A DNA stretch of 64,000 nt from Polaromonas eurypsychrophila (GTDB lineage Bacteria > Pseudomonadota > Gammaproteobacteria > Burkholderiales > Burkholderiaceae_C): NCBI RefSeq assembly GCF_014641715.1, contig NZ_BMIG01000001.1, positions 62,001-126,000 on the forward strand. Direction: 5' to 3'. The notes below the pieces were generated by a model. It worked only from the letters and a program-made list of their open reading frames with translations, did not search any database and was not told the origin of the DNA. Position numbers and translations under genes: made by a program. The stretch's first letter is position 1. Every line of letters begins with the position of its first letter. Below, in pieces: positions 12,149 to 22,710 of this stretch.

Positions 12149-12379
12149 GTTTAACAAACGAGCGGCTGTGAGGGCTCTCCCACCCAGCAGGGGCCGCGGG
12201 TCTGGCTTTGCCAGCCCGAAGGCGCAGCGGCCCCCTCGGGGCGCAGGGAGCTACACGAAGTGAGCGACCGTGGGGGCTCTCAAGTTCAAGCAGGGGGCCG
12301 CGGGTCCTGCTTTGCCGGCCCGCAGGCGCAGTGGGCCCCTTGGGGGCAGCGCATTACACGAAGTGAAAAGCGTAGGGGC
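12149..12379 (-). repeat. Tandem copies of dispersed repeat family A downstream of trxB
   Basis: The 383-bp gap between rpmB and trxB is mostly filled by this. Read in the trxB direction, two full short-form units of about 100 bp (12379-12288 and 12279-12187) are followed by a fragment (12177-12149). Each unit begins GCCCCnACG, continues CACTTCGTGTA and GGGGGCCnCTGCGCCT, has a GC-rich inverted repeat around GGCnnGCAAAGC, and ends CGCGGCCCCTGCT. The first unit starts directly after the trxB stop codon. No gene is visible. Confidence 0.8.
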
Positions 12380-13357
<978 letters not shown>

Positions 13358-13488
13358 TTAGAGTCGTAAATAGTTGGGGCTGGCTTGGGGGTTTAAAACC
13401 CTGCGGCCGGAAAATTTGCCGGGCACAACGCAAGTATTGTAAGAACTCGAGCGAAGCCCCGTTGGCGGCGCAATCAGGAGAAGTTGAT

Positions 13489-14166
13489 ATGTCCACCATG
13501 GTGTCCAACCTGGAGCTGATTCGCCGGGTGCCCCTGTTTTCGATGTTGACTGCTCCGCAGGCTGAGGCGATTGCTGCGGCCGTGATCAAGCGACGCTACA
13601 AGCGCGGCGAAGCCATTGTCGAGCAGGGAAAACAGTCCAATGCCCTGGCTATTTTGCTGACGGGGCGCGCGCGCGTCGTGACCACCGATGCCCGCGGACG
13701 GGAAGTCATTCTGGCGACCTTGCACCCCGGTGACTATGTCGGTGAAATGAGCCTGATCGACAGTGAACCGCACTCGGCCACGGTCCGGACCGAAGTTCAA
13801 ACCGATGTGTTGGTGGTTGGCCGGCCGGAGTTTGCCCGTTGCCTGCCCGAAAACAGCTCCATGGCGTATGCGGTCATGAAAGGCCTGGTGCAGCGTCTGC
13901 GCCATGCCGACCGCAAGATCGAATCACTGGCCTTGATGGATGTGTATGGCCGGGTTGCCAGAACCTTGCTGGAGTCTGCCGTTCCTGATCGGGAGGGCAA
14001 CACCGTCATTCGAGACAAGGTGTCGCGCCAGGATCTGGCCAAGATGGTCGGCGCCTCGCGCGAGATGGTCAGCCGCGTGATGAAAGACCTGGAGGAACGC
14101 GGCTACATCGAGACACGCGCTGATGGGTCGATGTGGGTCAAGGACCGGCTCAATACGCTGGGTTGA
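13489..14166 (+). CDS. Crp/Fnr family transcriptional regulator
   Basis: 225 residues from ATG 13489, chosen over an upstream TTG because CAGGAGAAG precedes it at good spacing. A cyclic-nucleotide-binding jelly roll is at about residues 10-130 (GEAIVEQGKQSNALAILLTG, HPGDYVGEMSLID, then SATVRTEVQTDVLVV). A winged HTH at 165-220 contains SRQDLAKMVGASREMVSRVM. No Fnr-type N-terminal cysteine cluster is seen, so this is not an iron-sulfur oxygen sensor. The effector is unknown. Divergent from trxB across 167 bp, so it may control trxB and itself. Confidence 0.93.
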   Translation: MSTMVSNLELIRRVPLFSMLTAPQAEAIAAAVIKRRYKRGEAIVEQGKQSNALAILLTGRARVVTTDARGREVILATLHPGDYVGEMSLIDSEPHSATVRTEVQTDVLVVGRPEFARCLPENSSMAYAVMKGLVQRLRHADRKIESLALMDVYGRVARTLLESAVPDREGNTVIRDKVSRQDLAKMVGASREMVSRVMKDLEERGYIETRADGSMWVKDRLNTLG

Positions 14167-14235
14167 GCCGCCAATTTTCGCCGCCTTTCGGGGCATGGGT
14201 GCGTGTTCAACTGAGGTAAGCTCAGCCCTGGTTTT

Positions 14236-16569
14236 ATGACTTACTCCCTCGACACCTTGAACACCCGAACCTCTGCCACTGCGCCTGCTGCGGGCGGCGT
14301 GAAACGCTTTGCCCATGAAGTCAGCCTGATTCTCGGCCTGCTGGCACTGGCCTTCTGGCTGGGTGCGCTGATCAGCTACTCGCCCCATGACGCGGCCTGG
14401 TCCACCACCGGCAGCCGGGAAGTGGTTGACGCTGCTGCCCGCAACTGGGGCGGTCGTTTGGGCGCCCATCTGGCTGACGCCAGTTACTTCTTGTGCGGAT
14501 TTTCGGTGTGGTGGGCATTCGCTGCAGGGGTACGTGCCTGGCTGGGCTCGCTTGCGCGGGGTCTGCGGAGCCAACCCGCGTCCGCTTCGGCCATCGGACG
14601 CTTCAGGTTTTGGTCCAGCCTCGTGGTGCTGTTGTTGGCCAGTTCGGGGCTTGAATGGTCGCGTCTTTATCGCTTTGAATCCATGTTGCCCAGCGGTCAG
14701 GCGGGTGGCGTGCTGGGCTACCTGGTTGGTCCAACCAGCGTGAAGTGGCTGGGTTTTACCGGCTCGGGTCTGGTCTGGATTGCCATCGGCGTGATCGCGG
14801 TTTCGGTGGTGTTTTCTTTTTCATGGGCTCATACCGCCCAGCGCATCGGCGCCTGGATCGACGAATTGATCGAGTCGCGCCGGGAAAAACGCGAGATTGC
14901 CGAAGACCTCGCAGTCGGCCGCGTGGCGGCGCGCGAGCGTGAGGAAATCCTGCATGATGAACGTATCGAGATCAAAGAGCATCATCCAGTGCCGGTGCTG
15001 ATCGAGCCGACGCTGGCCGACATCCCCAAGAGTGAACGTGTGGCCAAGGAGAGGCAAAAACCGTTGTTCAGTGAGATGCCGGACTCGAAGCTGCCACAGG
15101 TCGACCTGCTCGACGGCGCTTTGACGCGGCAGGAGACCGTGGCGCCCGAGACGCTGGAGATGACCTCGCGCCTGATCGAGAAAAAACTCAGGGACTTCGG
15201 CGTCGAAGTGCGCGTGGTGGCCGCAGCGCCGGGCCCGGTGATCACGCGTTACGAGATCGAACCGGCCACCGGCGTCAAGGGTGCCCAGATCGTGAATCTT
15301 GCGAAGGACCTGGCACGCGCGCTGAGCCTGGTGTCCATCCGCGTGATTGAGACCATCCCCGGCAAGAACTTCATGGCGCTGGAGCTGCCCAACGCCAAAC
15401 GCCAGTCCATCAAGCTCAGTGAGATCCTCGGCTCGCAGGTTTACAACGAAGCAAAGTCCATGCTGACCATCGGCTTAGGCAAGGACATCAGTGGCGCGCC
15501 GGTGGTGGCCGACTTGGCCAAGATGCCGCACTGCCTGGTGGCAGGCACCACCGGCTCCGGCAAGTCGGTCGGTATCAATGCCATGATTTTGAGCCTGCTA
15601 TACAAGGCCGACGCGCGCGATGTGCGCCTGCTGTTGATCGATCCGAAGATGCTGGAGATGAGTGTTTACGAAGGCATCCCGCATCTGCTCGCGCCTGTGG
15701 TCACCGACATGCGCCAGGCTGCACACGGCCTGAACTGGTGTGTGGCTGAAATGGAAAAACGCTACAAGCTGATGAGCAAGATGGGTGTGCGCAACCTGGC
15801 CGGCTACAACGTCAAGATCGATGAAGCCAAGGCGCGCGGCGAGTTCATCTACAACCCCTTCAGCCTGACGCCCGAGCAGCCCGAACCGCTGGAACGCCTG
15901 CCTTACATTGTGGTGGTCATCGACGAACTGGCCGACCTGATGATGGTGGTTGGCAAGAAGATCGAGGAACTGATTGCGCGGCTGGCGCAAAAGGCGCGCG
16001 CCGCCGGCATCCATCTGGTGCTGGCCACGCAACGCCCCAGCGTGGATGTGATCACCGGCCTGATCAAGGCCAACATCCCGACGCGCCTGTCCTTCCAGGT
16101 CAGCAGCAAGATCGACAGCCGCACCATCCTCGACCAGATGGGCGCGGAGGCTTTGCTGGGCATGGGCGACATGCTCTACATGCCCAGCGGTACGGGCTTT
16201 CCAATCCGGGTGCATGGCGCCTTTGTCAGCGACGACGAGGTGCATCGCGTGGTGGCTTATCTCAAGCAACAGGGCCAACCCAACTACATTGACGGCGTGC
16301 TTGAAGGCGGCACCGTTGACGGCGAGGGCGATCTGCTTGGTGATGGCAACGGCGGCAGCGATGGCGACAAGGACCCGATGTACGACCAGGCGGTCGAGAT
16401 CGTGCTGAAAAACCGCAAGGCCTCGATTTCACTGGTACAGCGGCACCTGAAGATAGGCTACAACCGGGCCGCCCGCATGCTGGAGGAGATGGAAAAATCG
16501 GGAATGATCAGCGCCATGTCGGGCAGCGGCCAGCGAGAAATTCTGGTGCCCGCACGCGCCGAAGGATGA
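14236..16569 (+). CDS. ftsK: DNA translocase FtsK
   Basis: 777-residue septal DNA pump for chromosome segregation and dimer resolution. About four N-terminal membrane segments lie in residues 30-190 (for example [20 protein letters not shown]). A short charged linker follows, then the RecA-like motor with Walker [16 protein letters not shown] and Walker [38 protein letters not shown], and the C-terminal gamma winged helix that reads KOPS ([38 protein letters not shown]). It is first of the ftsK-lolA-rarA series. Confidence 0.97.
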   Translation: MTYSLDTLNTRTSATAPAAGGVKRFAHEVSLILGLLALAFWLGALISYSPHDAAWSTTGSREVVDAAARNWGGRLGAHLADASYFLCGFSVWWAFAAGVRAWLGSLARGLRSQPASASAIGRFRFWSSLVVLLLASSGLEWSRLYRFESMLPSGQAGGVLGYLVGPTSVKWLGFTGSGLVWIAIGVIAVSVVFSFSWAHTAQRIGAWIDELIESRREKREIAEDLAVGRVAAREREEILHDERIEIKEHHPVPVLIEPTLADIPKSERVAKERQKPLFSEMPDSKLPQVDLLDGALTRQETVAPETLEMTSRLIEKKLRDFGVEVRVVAAAPGPVITRYEIEPATGVKGAQIVNLAKDLARALSLVSIRVIETIPGKNFMALELPNAKRQSIKLSEILGSQVYNEAKSMLTIGLGKDISGAPVVADLAKMPHCLVAGTTGSGKSVGINAMILSLLYKADARDVRLLLIDPKMLEMSVYEGIPHLLAPVVTDMRQAAHGLNWCVAEMEKRYKLMSKMGVRNLAGYNVKIDEAKARGEFIYNPFSLTPEQPEPLERLPYIVVVIDELADLMMVVGKKIEELIARLAQKARAAGIHLVLATQRPSVDVITGLIKANIPTRLSFQVSSKIDSRTILDQMGAEALLGMGDMLYMPSGTGFPIRVHGAFVSDDEVHRVVAYLKQQGQPNYIDGVLEGGTVDGEGDLLGDGNGGSDGDKDPMYDQAVEIVLKNRKASISLVQRHLKIGYNRAARMLEEMEKSGMISAMSGSGQREILVPARAEG

Positions 16570-16675
16570 CAGGCTGGCCTTTACGGGCGAGATACATTGT
16601 TCTGGCAACCATTTCGGCGCAGCGGTGTCTCAAAGACATGTGTATCGCCTGCAGCCTGCCATCACCTGGAACACC

Positions 16676-17380
16676 ATGAAGCATATTTTTTCAGCGCCCG
16701 TCGCTCCCCTTGTCTACCGCGCAGTACGCGTGACGCTGGCTGGCCTGATGACCTTCGTCGTTCTAGCCGCCAGCGCCCAGGTTTCCACGGTCAGCGGTCT
16801 GGAAAGCCTTGAAGCTTTTGTCAAGAACACCAAAAGCGGCCGCGCCGCCTTCACCCAGGTGGTTACCAGCCCGGCGCGTGATGGGCAGGCTGCAAAAACC
16901 AAATCTTCCAGTGGCAGTTTCGAGTTCCTTAGGCCCAACCGCTTCAAGTTTGTCTACACCAAGCCGTTTGAACAAAGCATCGTCTCCGATGGCCAGACCC
17001 TGTGGCTGCACGACGTGGACCTGAACCAGGTCACCGCGCGCAAGCTCAGCCAGATGCTGGGCGGAACGCCCGCCGCCGTGATTGCTGCGGCCGCTGATAT
17101 CAAGGCGCTGCAGAACGATTTCACGCTGGTGCCGCAGCCCGACAAGGACGGCCTCGAATGGATACAGGCCATGCCGAAAACCAAAGATGGTCAGGTGCAA
17201 AGCATTACCGTGGGTTTTAAGGAAAGCGCCAAAGGCAGCGAGTTGGCCCGGCTGGAAATCCTTGACAGCTTTGGTCAGCGTTCAGTCATGACTTTCAGCA
17301 ATTTCGAGGTCAACCCGTCGCTGAATACCGCCGGCTTCCAGTTCAAACCACCAGCCGGTGCGGACGTGATTCGCCAGTAA
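16676..17380 (+). CDS. lolA: Outer-membrane lipoprotein carrier protein LolA
   Basis: 234 residues from ATG 16676 (MKHIFSAPVAPLVYRAVRVT). The signal peptide is cleaved near ASAQVST, so the protein is periplasmic. LolA takes lipoproteins from LolCDE and delivers them to LolB. Family features include FEFLRPNRFKFVYTKPFEQSIVSDGQTLWLHDVDLNQVTARKL in two runs, GLEWIQAMPKTKDGQVQSIT and LEILDSFGQRSVMTFSNFEV. It follows ftsK by 106 bp and its TAA directly abuts the ATG of rarA. Confidence 0.95.
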   Translation: MKHIFSAPVAPLVYRAVRVTLAGLMTFVVLAASAQVSTVSGLESLEAFVKNTKSGRAAFTQVVTSPARDGQAAKTKSSSGSFEFLRPNRFKFVYTKPFEQSIVSDGQTLWLHDVDLNQVTARKLSQMLGGTPAAVIAAAADIKALQNDFTLVPQPDKDGLEWIQAMPKTKDGQVQSITVGFKESAKGSELARLEILDSFGQRSVMTFSNFEVNPSLNTAGFQFKPPAGADVIRQ

Positions 17381-18718
17381 ATGGCCACACGCGCTGAGAC
17401 CTCGTTCGGCACCGGCGCGGACGCCAAAGTTGCGGCTCCGCTGGCCGAACGTTTCCGGCCTCAGTCGCTGGGCGAGGTAATTGGCCAGCAACACCTGCTG
17501 GGTGAAGACATGCCGCTGCGCATTGCCTTCGAGTCGGGCCAGCCGCACAGCTGCATCCTCTGGGGACCGCCGGGTGTCGGCAAGACCACCATTGCCCGGC
17601 TGATGGCCAGCAGCTTTGATGCCCATTTCATCACCATCTCGGCGGTGCTGGGTGGCGTCAAGGACATTCGCGAAGCGGTCGAGCAGGCCAGCATCTGGCA
17701 GGGCCAGGGCCGGCGCACCATCATGTTTGTCGATGAGGTGCACCGCTTCAACAAGTCGCAGCAGGACGCGTTTTTACCGCATGTCGAAAGCGGGCTGTTC
17801 ACCTTTATAGGCGCTACCACTGAAAACCCGTCGTTCGAGGTCAACTCTGCCTTGCTGTCGCGCGCCGTGGTGTATGTGCTGCAACCGCTGGGCGACCACG
17901 ATCTCAAGAAAATCATCGCCAAGGTCCTTGCGGAACGGGCATTACCAGCTATAGAAACGATAGCGCCGGAAGCCGTGGACAAGCTGGTGGCTTATGCCGA
18001 CGGGGATGCCCGGCGCCTGCTCAACACGCTGGAGTCGCTCGATGTCGCCGCAAGGCGCGAGAAAAAAGGCGGCAGTGTTGACGTGACCGAAGCCTGGCTG
18101 ATCAAGGTGCTGGGCCAGCAGATGCGCCGCTACGACAAGGGCGGCGAGCAGTTTTACGACACGATCTCGGCGCTGCACAAATCGGTGCGTGGCTCCGACC
18201 CTGATGCGGCGCTCTACTGGCTGGTGCGCATGCTCGACGGCGGGGCCGAACCCAAATACATGGCGCGGCGCCTGATTCGCATGGCCAGCGAAGATATTGG
18301 CCTGGCCGACCCGCGCGCCTTGCGGCTGGCACTCGACGCCGCCGAAGTCTACGAGCGCTTGGGCTCCCCCGAGGGCGAGTTGGCGCTGGCCGAGTGTGTG
18401 GTGTATCTGGCGGTGGCACCCAAGTCCAATGCCGTCTACAAGGCTTTTAATGAAGCCAAGGCTTTTGTGAAGAAAGACGGCACCCGGCCAGTGCCGCTGC
18501 ACCTGCGCAACGCACCCACCAAGCTCATGAAAGAGCTGGACTACGGCAAAAATTACCGGTACGCCCATGATGAAGAGGACGGGTTTGCCGCCGGTGTTTC
18601 CTACTTGCCGGAGGGCATGGCGGCGCCGGGTTTCTACCGCCCGGTGAACCGCGGCCTTGAAATCCGAATTGCCGACAAGCTCAACGAGCTGAAGTTAAAA
18701 AACGACAAAAAGACCTGA
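17381..18718 (+). CDS. rarA: Replication-associated recombination ATPase RarA/MgsA
   Basis: 445-residue clamp-loader-type AAA+ protein acting at stalled replication forks. Walker A is GPPGVGKTTIARLM, Walker B is IMFVDEVHRFNKSQQDAFLP, sensor 1 is FIGATTENPSFEVNSALLSR, and the C-terminal tetramerisation part has ALHKSVRGSDPDAALYWLVRML and PLHLRNAPTKLMKELDYGKN. The ATG starts at the base after the lolA stop, so translation is coupled. Residues near ALPAIETIAPEA (bases 17945-17967) match the tail of repeat family B and sit in a variable region of the family. Confidence 0.96.
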   Translation: MATRAETSFGTGADAKVAAPLAERFRPQSLGEVIGQQHLLGEDMPLRIAFESGQPHSCILWGPPGVGKTTIARLMASSFDAHFITISAVLGGVKDIREAVEQASIWQGQGRRTIMFVDEVHRFNKSQQDAFLPHVESGLFTFIGATTENPSFEVNSALLSRAVVYVLQPLGDHDLKKIIAKVLAERALPAIETIAPEAVDKLVAYADGDARRLLNTLESLDVAARREKKGGSVDVTEAWLIKVLGQQMRRYDKGGEQFYDTISALHKSVRGSDPDAALYWLVRMLDGGAEPKYMARRLIRMASEDIGLADPRALRLALDAAEVYERLGSPEGELALAECVVYLAVAPKSNAVYKAFNEAKAFVKKDGTRPVPLHLRNAPTKLMKELDYGKNYRYAHDEEDGFAAGVSYLPEGMAAPGFYRPVNRGLEIRIADKLNELKLKNDKKT

Positions 18719-18843
18719 CCAGAACGAATAGGTACCGATCAGTTCGTCCACCCGGGAAATAAAATTCCTCAAGGGTAAACCCCGCAAAAACGGCTGCGTT
18801 GGCCCGATTCTCGCTAGAGGGCCATGGCTACAATTTGCGCATT

Positions 18844-18890
18844 AGCTCGCCACCCAATCCAGTCCGCTGGTTTTGATGGGCGGGCTTTTT
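18844..18890 (+). terminator. Terminator or attenuator hairpin in the livH leader
   Basis: AGCTCGCCACCCA (18844-18856) pairs with TGGGCGGGCT (18877-18886) around an inner CCAG-tccg-CTGG stem and runs into TTTTT. It lies 94 bases before livH and about 125 bases after rarA. A TACAAT box at 18829-18834 just upstream would make it part of a livH leader transcript, in which case it would act as an attenuator; otherwise it simply ends rarA transcription. Confidence 0.55.
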
Positions 18891-18983
18891 GTTAACTCAT
18901 GCGATTTCATGGTGATCCCATGTAACGCGGCCTTGCATGGTGCGGGGCGGAGCTGGCAACTGAACTAAAACGGGAGAGCGAAT

Positions 18984-19913
18984 ATGGAAGTTTTGCTTCA
19001 GCAAATCATCAACGGGCTGGTGCTGGGCAGCATGTATGCGCTGGTGGCCCTGGGCTACACCATGGTCTACGGCATCATCAACCTGATCAATTTTGCGCAC
19101 GGCGAGGTGCTGATGGTGGGGGCCCTGACGAGCTGGACCATCATTATCTGGATGCAGGAGGCCATGCCGGGCACACCGGGCTGGGTGATTCTGGTCGTTT
19201 CGCTGCTGATTTCTTTTGTGGTGTGCGGTGCGCTCAACTTTGCGATTGAAAAGATCGCCTACCGGCCACTGCGCAACTCGCCCAAACTGGCGCCTCTGAT
19301 CACCGCCATCGGCATGTCCATCTTGCTGCAGACCCTGGCCATGATCATCTGGAAACCCAACTACAAACCTTATCCGACCTTGCTGCCTTCCGAGCCGCTG
19401 CAGTTCGGCGGAGCCGTGATCACCGTCACGCAAATCTTCATCCTGGGCGCCACCGCTGTGTCGCTGGCGATCCTGATGTACCTGGTCAATTACACCAAGC
19501 TGGGCCGTGCGATGCGCGCCACGGCCGAAAACCCGCGCGTGGCGGCGTTGATGGGCGTCAAGCCCGATACCGTGATCTCGGCGACTTTCATCATCGGTGC
19601 GGTGCTGGCTGCGCTGGCCGGCGTGATGTACGCCTCCAACTACGGTACGGTGCAGCACACCATGGGCTTTCTGCCCGGCCTCAAGGCTTTTACTGCAGCG
19701 GTGTTTGGCGGCATCGGCAACCTCGGCGGTGCGGTGCTGGGCGGCATTTTGCTGGGACTGATCGAAGCCATAGGCGGTGGCTACCTCGGCACCTGGACCG
19801 GCGGCGTGCTGGGCAGCCAGTATTCCGATATCTTTGCCTTTGTCGTGCTGATTTTTGTGCTCACCTTGCGGCCCTCGGGACTGCTCGGTGAACGTGTGGC
19901 GGACCGGGCCTAG
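18984..19913 (+). CDS. livH: Branched-chain amino acid ABC transporter permease LivH
   Basis: 309-residue inner-membrane permease. About eight membrane segments, starting QIINGLVLGSMYALVALGYT followed by MVYGIINLINFAHGEVLMVG, the usual LivH N-terminal signature; AFTAAVFGGIGNLGGAVLGG is the conserved cytosolic loop. GGGAGAGCGAAT precedes the ATG. First gene of livHMGF; the binding-protein gene (livJ/K) is not adjacent. Substrates could be branched-chain amino acids or other short acids and amides handled by this family. Confidence 0.93.
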   Translation: MEVLLQQIINGLVLGSMYALVALGYTMVYGIINLINFAHGEVLMVGALTSWTIIIWMQEAMPGTPGWVILVVSLLISFVVCGALNFAIEKIAYRPLRNSPKLAPLITAIGMSILLQTLAMIIWKPNYKPYPTLLPSEPLQFGGAVITVTQIFILGATAVSLAILMYLVNYTKLGRAMRATAENPRVAALMGVKPDTVISATFIIGAVLAALAGVMYASNYGTVQHTMGFLPGLKAFTAAVFGGIGNLGGAVLGGILLGLIEAIGGGYLGTWTGGVLGSQYSDIFAFVVLIFVLTLRPSGLLGERVADRA

Positions 19914-19928
19914 AAGAGGGAGAGCACC

Positions 19929-21041
19929 ATGATGAAAAAACACAGACTCCTTTCGTTTCTGGTTGTTGCGGTCGCCATGCTGATCCTGCCCCTGCTGCTG
20001 CAGCAGGGCGGCAATGCCTGGGTCCGCATTGTCGACATGGCATTGCTGTATGTGCTGCTGGCACTCGGCCTGAACATCGTTGTTGGTTACGCCGGCCTGT
20101 TGGACCTGGGCTACGTCGCCTTTTTTGCGGTCGGCGCCTACCTGTTTGCCCTGCTGGGTTCGCCGCATCTGGCTGACGCCTTCCCGGCAGTGAAGGCTGC
20201 ATTTCCGAACGGTCTGCACCTGCCGATCTGGGCCGTGATTCCGCTGGCGGCGGCGCTAGCCGGGCTGTTCGGCGTCCTTCTGGGCGCACCCACGCTCAAG
20301 CTGCGCGGTGACTATCTGGCGATAGTGACACTGGGTTTTGGCGAAATCATCCGTGTCTTCCTGAACAACCTGGACCGCCCGATCAACCTGACCAACGGGC
20401 CAAAAGGCATCAGTCAGATCGACTCGATCAAGGTTTTTGGCTTCGACCTTGGCAAGACACACAACTTCTTTGGCATCGAGGTGGCCTCGGTGTCCATGTA
20501 TTACTACCTGTTCCTGGCGCTGGTGATCGTGTCGGTGGTGATCTGCCACCGGCTTGAAAACTCGCGCATAGGCCGTGCCTGGATGGCCATCCGCGAGGAC
20601 GAGATCGCCGCCAAGGCCATGGGCATCAACACCCGCAACCTCAAGCTACTGGCGTTCGGCATGGGCGCGACTTTCGGCGGCGTGTCGGGTTCGATGTTTG
20701 CCGCGTTTCAGGGTTTTGTCTCTCCCGAGTCCTTCAGCCTGATGGAGTCGGTGATGATTGTGGCCATGGTGGTGCTGGGCGGCATCGGCCATTTGCCGGG
20801 CGTGATTCTCGGCGCGCTGCTGCTGGCCGCGCTGCCCGAGGTGCTGCGCCATGTGGCCGGACCGCTGCAGGCCATGACCGGCGGGCGCCTTGACGCTGCC
20901 ATCCTGCGCCAGTTGCTGATCGCGCTGGCCATGATTGTGATCATGCTGTCGCGTCCGCGCGGTCTGTGGCCTGCCCCCGAGCACGGCAAATCCCTGAACA
21001 AGGTCGCCGGCAAAGACCCCATCCAGTCCATCAACCCTTAA
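19929..21041 (+). CDS. livM: Branched-chain amino acid ABC transporter permease LivM
   Basis: 370-residue second permease of the system. A long hydrophobic N-terminus (LSFLVVAVAMLILPLLLQQG) is followed by LNIVVGYAGLLDLGYVAFFA, and the cytosolic loop has AWMAIREDEIAAKAMGINTR and VLGGIGHLPGVILGALLL. It follows livH by 15 bp with GGGAGAG before the start; two adjacent ATGs at 19929 and 19932 are equally possible. It pairs with LivH to form the membrane channel. Confidence 0.93.
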   Translation: MMKKHRLLSFLVVAVAMLILPLLLQQGGNAWVRIVDMALLYVLLALGLNIVVGYAGLLDLGYVAFFAVGAYLFALLGSPHLADAFPAVKAAFPNGLHLPIWAVIPLAAALAGLFGVLLGAPTLKLRGDYLAIVTLGFGEIIRVFLNNLDRPINLTNGPKGISQIDSIKVFGFDLGKTHNFFGIEVASVSMYYYLFLALVIVSVVICHRLENSRIGRAWMAIREDEIAAKAMGINTRNLKLLAFGMGATFGGVSGSMFAAFQGFVSPESFSLMESVMIVAMVVLGGIGHLPGVILGALLLAALPEVLRHVAGPLQAMTGGRLDAAILRQLLIALAMIVIMLSRPRGLWPAPEHGKSLNKVAGKDPIQSINP

Positions 21042-21050
21042 GGAATGGCC

Positions 21051-21818
21051 ATGAGCGACACCATTCTCAAAGTCTCCGGCGTTTCCAAACGCTTTGGCGG
21101 CCTGCAAGCCCTCAGCGATGTTGGCATCCACATCGAACGCGGCCAGGTCTACGGCCTGATCGGCCCCAACGGCGCCGGCAAGACCACCTTCTTTAACGTG
21201 CTGACCGGGCTGTACACGCCCGACAGCGGCAGCTTCGAACTGGCCGGCAAACCCTACAAGCCGTCGGCGGTGCATGAAGTGGCCAAGGCCGGTATTGCGC
21301 GCACCTTTCAGAACATCCGTCTGTTCGCCGACATGACGGCGCTCGAAAACGTCATGGTTGGGCGCCACATCCGCACCAAGTCCGGGTTGATCGGCGCGGT
21401 GCTGCGCACGCCAGGCTTCAAGGCCGAAGAGGCAGCGATTGCCAAACGCTCGCAGGAGTTGCTCGACTATGTGGGCATCGGCAAATACGCCGACTTCAAG
21501 GCGCGCACGCTGAGTTATGGTGACCAGCGTCGCCTGGAAATCGCCCGCGCGCTGGCAACCGATCCGCAACTGATTGCGCTCGACGAGCCGGCCGCCGGCA
21601 TGAACGCGACCGAGAAGGTGCAGTTGCGCGAACTGATCGACCAGATCCGCAAGGACAACCGCACGATTTTGCTGATTGAGCACGACGTCAAGTTGGTCAT
21701 GGGCCTGTGTGACCGCGTCACGGTGCTCGACTACGGCAAGCAGATTGCCGAGGGCCTGCCTTCCGAGGTGCAGAAAAACGAAAAAGTGATCACCGCCTAT
21801 CTGGGCACAGGTCATTGA
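21051..21818 (+). CDS. livG: Branched-chain amino acid ABC transporter ATPase LivG
   Basis: 255 residues from ATG 21051; the ATG at 21045 lies too close to the AAGGA ribosome site. Walker A GPNGAGKTTFFNVLTG, Q-loop RTFQNIRLF, signature LSYGDQRRLEIARALA, Walker B LIALDEPAAGMN and the switch histidine in LLIEHDVKLVMGL. The LSYG signature and the AAGMN sequence after Walker B are characteristic of LivG. Starts 10 bases after the livM stop. Confidence 0.94.
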   Translation: MSDTILKVSGVSKRFGGLQALSDVGIHIERGQVYGLIGPNGAGKTTFFNVLTGLYTPDSGSFELAGKPYKPSAVHEVAKAGIARTFQNIRLFADMTALENVMVGRHIRTKSGLIGAVLRTPGFKAEEAAIAKRSQELLDYVGIGKYADFKARTLSYGDQRRLEIARALATDPQLIALDEPAAGMNATEKVQLRELIDQIRKDNRTILLIEHDVKLVMGLCDRVTVLDYGKQIAEGLPSEVQKNEKVITAYLGTGH

Positions 21819-21832
21819 AGGGAAACAGCAGC

Positions 21833-22549
21833 ATGGCAAACACACTTCTTAAAGTGACTGGGCTCAAGGTCGCTTACGGCGGCATCAAGGCCGTCAAGGG
21901 GGTTGACTTTGAAGTCAACGAGGGCGAACTCGTCACCCTGATCGGGTCCAACGGCGCGGGCAAGACCACCACCATGAAAGCCATCACCGGCACCTTGCCG
22001 ATGGCCGACGGCGACATCGAGTACCTGGGCAAAAGCATCAAGGGCAAGGGCGCCTGGGACCTGGTCAAGGACGGCCTGGCCATGGTGCCCGAAGGCCGCG
22101 GCGTGTTCACTCGCATGACCATCACCGAGAACCTGCAGATGGGCGCCTACATCCGCGACGACAAGGCCGGCATTGCCGAAGACATCGAGAAGATGTTCAC
22201 GATTTTTCCGCGCCTGCGCGAGCGCAAGGACCAGTTGGCCGGCACCATGAGCGGCGGTGAGCAGCAGATGCTGGCCATGGCCCGTGCGCTGATGAGCCGC
22301 CCGCGCGTGCTGCTGCTCGACGAGCCGTCGATGGGCCTGTCGCCCATCATGGTCGACAAGATCTTCGAGGTGGTGAAAGACGTGTCGGCACGCGGTGTCA
22401 CGGTGCTGCTGGTCGAGCAGAACGCCAGCCGGGCGCTGGGCATTGCCGACCGCGGTTATGTGATGGAATCAGGCGTGGTCACGATGAACGGCGCGGCCAA
22501 AGAGCTGCTGAACGACCCGCGAGTGCGGGCTGCCTACCTCGGCGAATAA
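21833..22549 (+). CDS. livF: Branched-chain amino acid ABC transporter ATPase LivF
   Basis: 238 residues from ATG 21833, preceded by AAGGGAAAC. Walker A GSNGAGKTTTMKAITG, Q-loop MVPEGRGVFTRMTITENL, signature TMSGGEQQMLAMARALM, Walker B VLLLDEPSMGLSP and switch VLLVEQNASRAL, all typical of LivF. Last gene of livHMGF; a family B repeat begins 4 bases after its stop. Confidence 0.94.
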   Translation: MANTLLKVTGLKVAYGGIKAVKGVDFEVNEGELVTLIGSNGAGKTTTMKAITGTLPMADGDIEYLGKSIKGKGAWDLVKDGLAMVPEGRGVFTRMTITENLQMGAYIRDDKAGIAEDIEKMFTIFPRLRERKDQLAGTMSGGEQQMLAMARALMSRPRVLLLDEPSMGLSPIMVDKIFEVVKDVSARGVTVLLVEQNASRALGIADRGYVMESGVVTMNGAAKELLNDPRVRAAYLGE

Positions 22550-22552
22550 TTT

Positions 22553-22612
22553 AAGCTTTTTGGGCTTCCAACCCATAAATGGCGAGCGTCAGCAGCTATT
22601 TAATTCATAGCA
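22553..22612 (+). repeat. Dispersed repeat family B, copy 2
   Basis: TTTTTGGGCTTCCAACCCAT, a variable part AAATGGCGAGCGTC, then AGCAGCTATTTAATTCATAG. The head starts directly after the livF stop codon. Confidence 0.8.
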
Positions 22613-22710
22613 GATTGCGCTACCTTCGCCGCCACGCGGGTGAGCCGGCGTCCAGTCTCCTAGGGAATGCCACGGTGACGCCGCCGCCGGTTGTTTGCAC
22701 AATCGGTGCC

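Noticed and set aside
12149-12379. CRISPR array behind trxB
   Set aside because: The units are about 102 bp, few, GC-rich and contiguous without unique spacers, and there are no cas genes.
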